A stretch of DNA of 7,673 bases, taken from an uncultured Alistipes sp. (lineage in GTDB: Bacteria; Bacteroidota; Bacteroidia; Bacteroidales; Rikenellaceae). Location: contig UROX01000124.1 in assembly GCA_900549685.1 (NCBI GenBank), positions 1 to 7,673 on the forward strand. The letters run 5' to 3'. Positions 4,803 through 7,673 of this stretch are shown here, in pieces; position 1 is the first letter of the stretch; each line of letters opens with the position of its first letter. A program made the position numbers and the translations under genes. The notes below the pieces were generated by a model. That model was not told the DNA's origin and did not search any database. It saw nothing but the letters and a program-made list of their open reading frames with translations.

Positions 4803-7442
4803 TTACCGGAACAACTCGTCCGAATAACGGCAAACCGTTCCGTCGTCGGCGACACCCTCTATTTCGATGCGGTAGGAAGACGGATCGTCCGAAGTATAGA
4901 ACCCGATCCGGGCCTTACCCTCCGGATCGGTCCGCAACGAAGGTTCCCAATAGACCGTCGTACGCAGATCGGGCGTCGGATCGGATTTTTTCTCCGGCGT
5001 ATCGTAGACCGGACTGTAAAACTCGTCCGGCTCGCTGAATCCCAACGGGCGCAGCACCGCGAGGTTGGGCGTAGAGGCCCCTTTGAGAGCGGGAGCGCCT
5101 TTGCAGCGGGTGATGCTGACGACTCCGCCGCCGCCCCGGATGCCGAAAAACGCCGTACCGGCCCCTTTGATGATACTCACGGACTCGACTTCGGTCATGT
5201 ATACGCGCTCCATGATTCCTTCCTCGTTATAGGGCACATCGTCGATGAGCACCAAAGGCGGCTCCGGATTCTCGCGAATGCTCACCGTATTGCCGGTGCG
5301 GCGCACCCCCGTCAGCGTGGAGACGTATTCAAGCACGGTCTTGTTGCGCATGGACTCGGGTACCTTGTCGATTGTGACGGTCTGGTCCGCCATCGAGGCA
5401 TAGGAACTCCTTTCACGGGATGCCGTATTTTTACCCTCCACGACGAATTCCTTGAGGTGCACCATCCGCATACCGCCCTCGTGATAATATTTATCGCGCG
5501 TATTCTCCAGATACCGCGTCAGATCCGGCACGGCACCGGTTCCGAAAGGCAGACGTCCGCCCGGCCCGGGGAAAATTTCCGGATCGATCTCGAGACTGAC
5601 GCCTGCCGAACCTTTCTGCGTATTGGCTTGCACGATGAGCGGTGTCCCCTCGTGGAACTGTATGCTGTCGATGACGAAACGTCCCTGTTCGTCGGCTTTT
5701 TTCACCATGAAACCCTCGTCGGACCACAGCACCAGCGAAGCGTTTTTCGCTCCTTTTCCCAGACCGTTTTTCACCTGTCCCGACACGGTCTGGCCCACCT
5801 CGATATAATGTTCGGTCTCGGCAGCGGGCAATACGTTCATATCCGTCAGATCGAAACGGCGCCAGCCGTGCGTGAGCATCACCAGATCGAGATGCCGCTG
5901 CCGCACGGGATCGTCCGCCGAAACGAAATAATAGCCGGGATTCTCGATATATCCCTTCAGGTCGGACGTCAGAAGCAGGTCCGAGAGGATATTTCCGCCG
6001 AGGGAGTCTTCCTTCACGGTGCGCAGGTCCGTCACGCTGACCGAGAATCGTCCGGCGAGGGGAGCGCCCTGAGGATCCTTCAACGCGATTTCGACCTCCA
6101 CCGGCTCCCGCTTGCCGTACTGCGGGCGATCCGTACCGACGCTCCATGCTTCGTCCCGGGAACGGATGAAAACCAACCGTTCGCCGAGGGTATGGCCGTC
6201 CGGTCCCACGAGCAGAAAATGTGCGATCCCCTCGGGAAACTCGGACGCATCGATACGACCGGCAACCTGTGCCGGCGACACGGGAGCGAGAATACGGATA
6301 TTACCCCGTGTATGGGCGACCAGATACAACGCCTCGGGCCACACGGTTTCCGAAGCAGTTTGTATTCCGTAGAATATCATGCCGTTGCGACAAGCTACGG
6401 ACAGACCGAACCCTTTCGACTTCACTTCAGGCAGCGCGAAGCTGCGGATCAGACCGGACCCGGACACCGTCTCGGCCCGATAACGTTCGCCGGCCGCAGG
6501 CGTAAACACAAAGACTCCCATCCCGTCGTGTTCGGTATTCATCAAGGCCACCGTATCGCCTCCGGCCGTCGTCACGACACCGCTGACGGGCAACGAGAAT
6601 CCGTCGTCCGCCTGAGCCTTGAAAGCCACCGTCTGCGACACCCCGTCGAGCAGATCGCCCCCTTCGGGGAAAAACGACACATGATAGTCCGACGCGACGG
6701 CCGGCAGACAGAGCGTATGCTCGTAGTCATAGCGGTCATCCTCGAAAACCACATGGACGAACCGGTCCCGGGGCGCCGGAGCGACGGATCCGATCGCGAT
6801 CATCCCGGCATCGTCCGTCGTCGCGGTTCCGGAAAGGACATCCGCCGCATCGCCGAATTCGTCGATGAACCGGTAACGCACTTTTATCCCAGTATGAGGA
6901 TGGTCCGAAGCGTCGGCAAAACGGATTCTCACGGTTCCATTTCCCTCATCGGGAATATATTCCACGGCCGGAAGAATATCGGTCAGAATCGAATTGCCGA
7001 CACGGAGATTTCTCCGATAGAAAAAATCCGGTCCGGCATTCCGCATCCAGTTGGAGTAGGCCCGCAGCGAGTAATCGCCGGCCGGCAGCTCGGCCGGCAG
7101 CTCCACGCTGCCGCGGAACCCCAGCGAATCGCGCTTGAACTTGCGGCGTATGACGACCGAGTCCCTGCGATCGGTCAGCTCTACATAAATGAAATTGCTC
7201 AGACTTTCGTCCGTATGCGTGACGGCATCGAGCAGATAACCGCTGAACCGGATCTGTTCGCCGGCTCCGTAATACGGTTTGTCGAGATGGAGATAGAGTT
7301 TTTCGGGCCTCGAACGGACCACGGACAGAAAATACCTCGTCGCTTTTTCTTCGATTCCCTTGTCGTCGGAAGGCATGAACGAAAAGCTCAACACGGCACA
7401 CGGCAGCAGCAGGGCGAGGGATCGGAAATAACTTTTCATCAT
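4803..7442 (-). CDS. Secreted MG2-domain protein with TonB-receptor plug domain, no barrel
   Basis: The 879-residue product starts at one of two adjacent ATGs (7442 or 7439) and has a signal-peptide-like N-terminus, MKSYFRSLALLLPCAVLSF. Residues about 48-145 resemble the alpha-2-macroglobulin MG2 domain (EKLYLHLDKPYYGAGEQIRF, then LPAGDYSLRAYSNWM at 120-134). Further beta-sandwich repeats follow to about 545, including the segment LDLVMLTHGWRRFDL (519-533), which is typical of related Bacteroidota proteins. A carboxypeptidase-regulatory-like segment lies at about 550-615. A TonB plug domain lies at about 690-780, with PPLVLIDDVPYNEEGIMERV, VESVSIIKGAGTAFFGIRG and GGGVVSI. The last 55 residues (from TTVYWEPSLRTDPEGKA) look like another macroglobulin strand region. 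A real TonB-dependent receptor would carry a roughly 600-residue barrel after the plug; here there is none, so the protein is unlikely to transport by itself. It is probably periplasmic or outer-membrane associated. Its partner is unknown. Confidence 0.85.
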   Translation of the reverse strand: MMKSYFRSLALLLPCAVLSFSFMPSDDKGIEEKATRYFLSVVRSRPEKLYLHLDKPYYGAGEQIRFSGYLLDAVTHTDESLSNFIYVELTDRRDSVVIRRKFKRDSLGFRGSVELPAELPAGDYSLRAYSNWMRNAGPDFFYRRNLRVGNSILTDILPAVEYIPDEGNGTVRIRFADASDHPHTGIKVRYRFIDEFGDAADVLSGTATTDDAGMIAIGSVAPAPRDRFVHVVFEDDRYDYEHTLCLPAVASDYHVSFFPEGGDLLDGVSQTVAFKAQADDGFSLPVSGVVTTAGGDTVALMNTEHDGMGVFVFTPAAGERYRAETVSGSGLIRSFALPEVKSKGFGLSVACRNGMIFYGIQTASETVWPEALYLVAHTRGNIRILAPVSPAQVAGRIDASEFPEGIAHFLLVGPDGHTLGERLVFIRSRDEAWSVGTDRPQYGKREPVEVEIALKDPQGAPLAGRFSVSVTDLRTVKEDSLGGNILSDLLLTSDLKGYIENPGYYFVSADDPVRQRHLDLVMLTHGWRRFDLTDMNVLPAAETEHYIEVGQTVSGQVKNGLGKGAKNASLVLWSDEGFMVKKADEQGRFVIDSIQFHEGTPLIVQANTQKGSAGVSLEIDPEIFPGPGGRLPFGTGAVPDLTRYLENTRDKYYHEGGMRMVHLKEFVVEGKNTASRERSSYASMADQTVTIDKVPESMRNKTVLEYVSTLTGVRRTGNTVSIRENPEPPLVLIDDVPYNEEGIMERVYMTEVESVSIIKGAGTAFFGIRGGGGVVSITRCKGAPALKGASTPNLAVLRPLGFSEPDEFYSPVYDTPEKKSDPTPDLRTTVYWEPSLRTDPEGKARIGFYTSDDPSSYRIEIEGVADDGTVCRYSDELFR
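7081..7104. repeat. 12-base tandem duplication inside the MG2/plug gene
   Basis: Two nearly identical 12-base units (7081-7092 and 7093-7104, differing at the last base) encode the repeated ELPA in VELPAELPAGDYSL of the MG2 domain. The duplication is in frame and adds four residues before the strand that ends this domain. It may be slippage or simply a common motif of this domain type. Confidence 0.7.
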
Positions 7443-7673
7443 AAAAATCTATTAATGCGCCGCCCGAAAGACGGTCGCAGGGTAAATACTAATTTTAAAT
7501 ATTGTTGAGACTGATAGGATAAAGTTAGTATTTTTTTCTTAAATCCATCGATGCGAATCGACAAAATGCACACAAAAACATATTATTCGTATTCCGCCCC
7601 ATATATTATATACAACGTACGAATTTTCGCCGTCTCCGTGTTTTTCGGGCTGCGCTTTAAAGCCCTGCCGAAG
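7443..7673 (-). other. AT-rich upstream region of the MG2/plug gene
   Basis: No gene is visible in these 231 bases. On the minus strand TAACTTTA (7527-7520) matches seven of eight positions of the TAnnTTTG promoter box and would give a leader of about 70 bases, but no TTTG lies 19-21 bases upstream of it. A GCGGAAT 7-mer (7597-7591), shared with the inverted repeat before the sigma gene, sits about 150 bases upstream of the start. A short GGGCT/AGCCC inverted repeat lies at the right edge (about 7647-7666) with no T run after it on either strand. Confidence 0.45.

Noticed and set aside
7383..7442. Lipoprotein signal in the MG2/plug protein (LLPC at residues 12-15)
   Set aside because: Pro at -1 does not fit a lipobox and the cysteine lies within the hydrophobic core, so a signal peptidase I-type leader is more likely.
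4776..7508. 910-codon open frame on the plus strand, antisense to the MG2/plug gene
   Set aside because: It mirrors the real gene codon for codon. Its product is rich in Arg, His and Gly with no recognisable domain, signal peptide or strand pattern, as expected from the reverse complement of GC-rich coding sequence.

Overview
The window looks like a Bacteroidota chromosome, probably a GC-rich gut Bacteroidales member such as Alistipes. That assignment is inference. It rests on a NigD-like lipoprotein, an ECF sigma factor coupled to a single-helix plus beta-barrel protein, an MG2/TonB-plug protein without a receptor barrel, and a candidate Bacteroidota-type TTTG / TAnnTTTG promoter. No transposase, integrase, tRNA, rRNA or CRISPR array was seen.

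Layout, left to right. A rho-independent terminator (102-135) ends a minus-strand NigD-like secreted protein gene (185-892); its ATG start leaves almost no signal peptide. After a 198-base gap comes a tightly coupled minus-strand pair: an ECF sigma factor (GTG start at 2886) followed 2 bases later by a 419-residue protein with a cytoplasmic N-terminus, one membrane helix, a long periplasmic linker and a C-terminal outer-membrane-type barrel (1091-2350). Diverging from it on the plus strand is a bifunctional riboflavin-type reductase/deaminase gene (3077-4189) whose domains are in the reverse of the usual RibD order. A 613-base convergent spacer (4190-4802) follows, with no convincing gene but several hairpins and a strong terminator at its right side. 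The rest is one large minus-strand gene (4803-7442, 879 aa) for a secreted macroglobulin-like protein carrying a TonB plug domain, plus 231 bases of AT-rich upstream sequence.

How the genes may work together. The sigma factor and barrel protein almost certainly form one signalling unit, in which the N-terminus of the barrel protein is placed to hold the sigma factor and the barrel to sense a state of the outer membrane. The NigD-like and MG2/plug proteins are both cell-envelope proteins and could be downstream targets, but nothing in the sequence proves this. The reductase/deaminase is a metabolic gene with its own candidate promoter and seems functionally separate.
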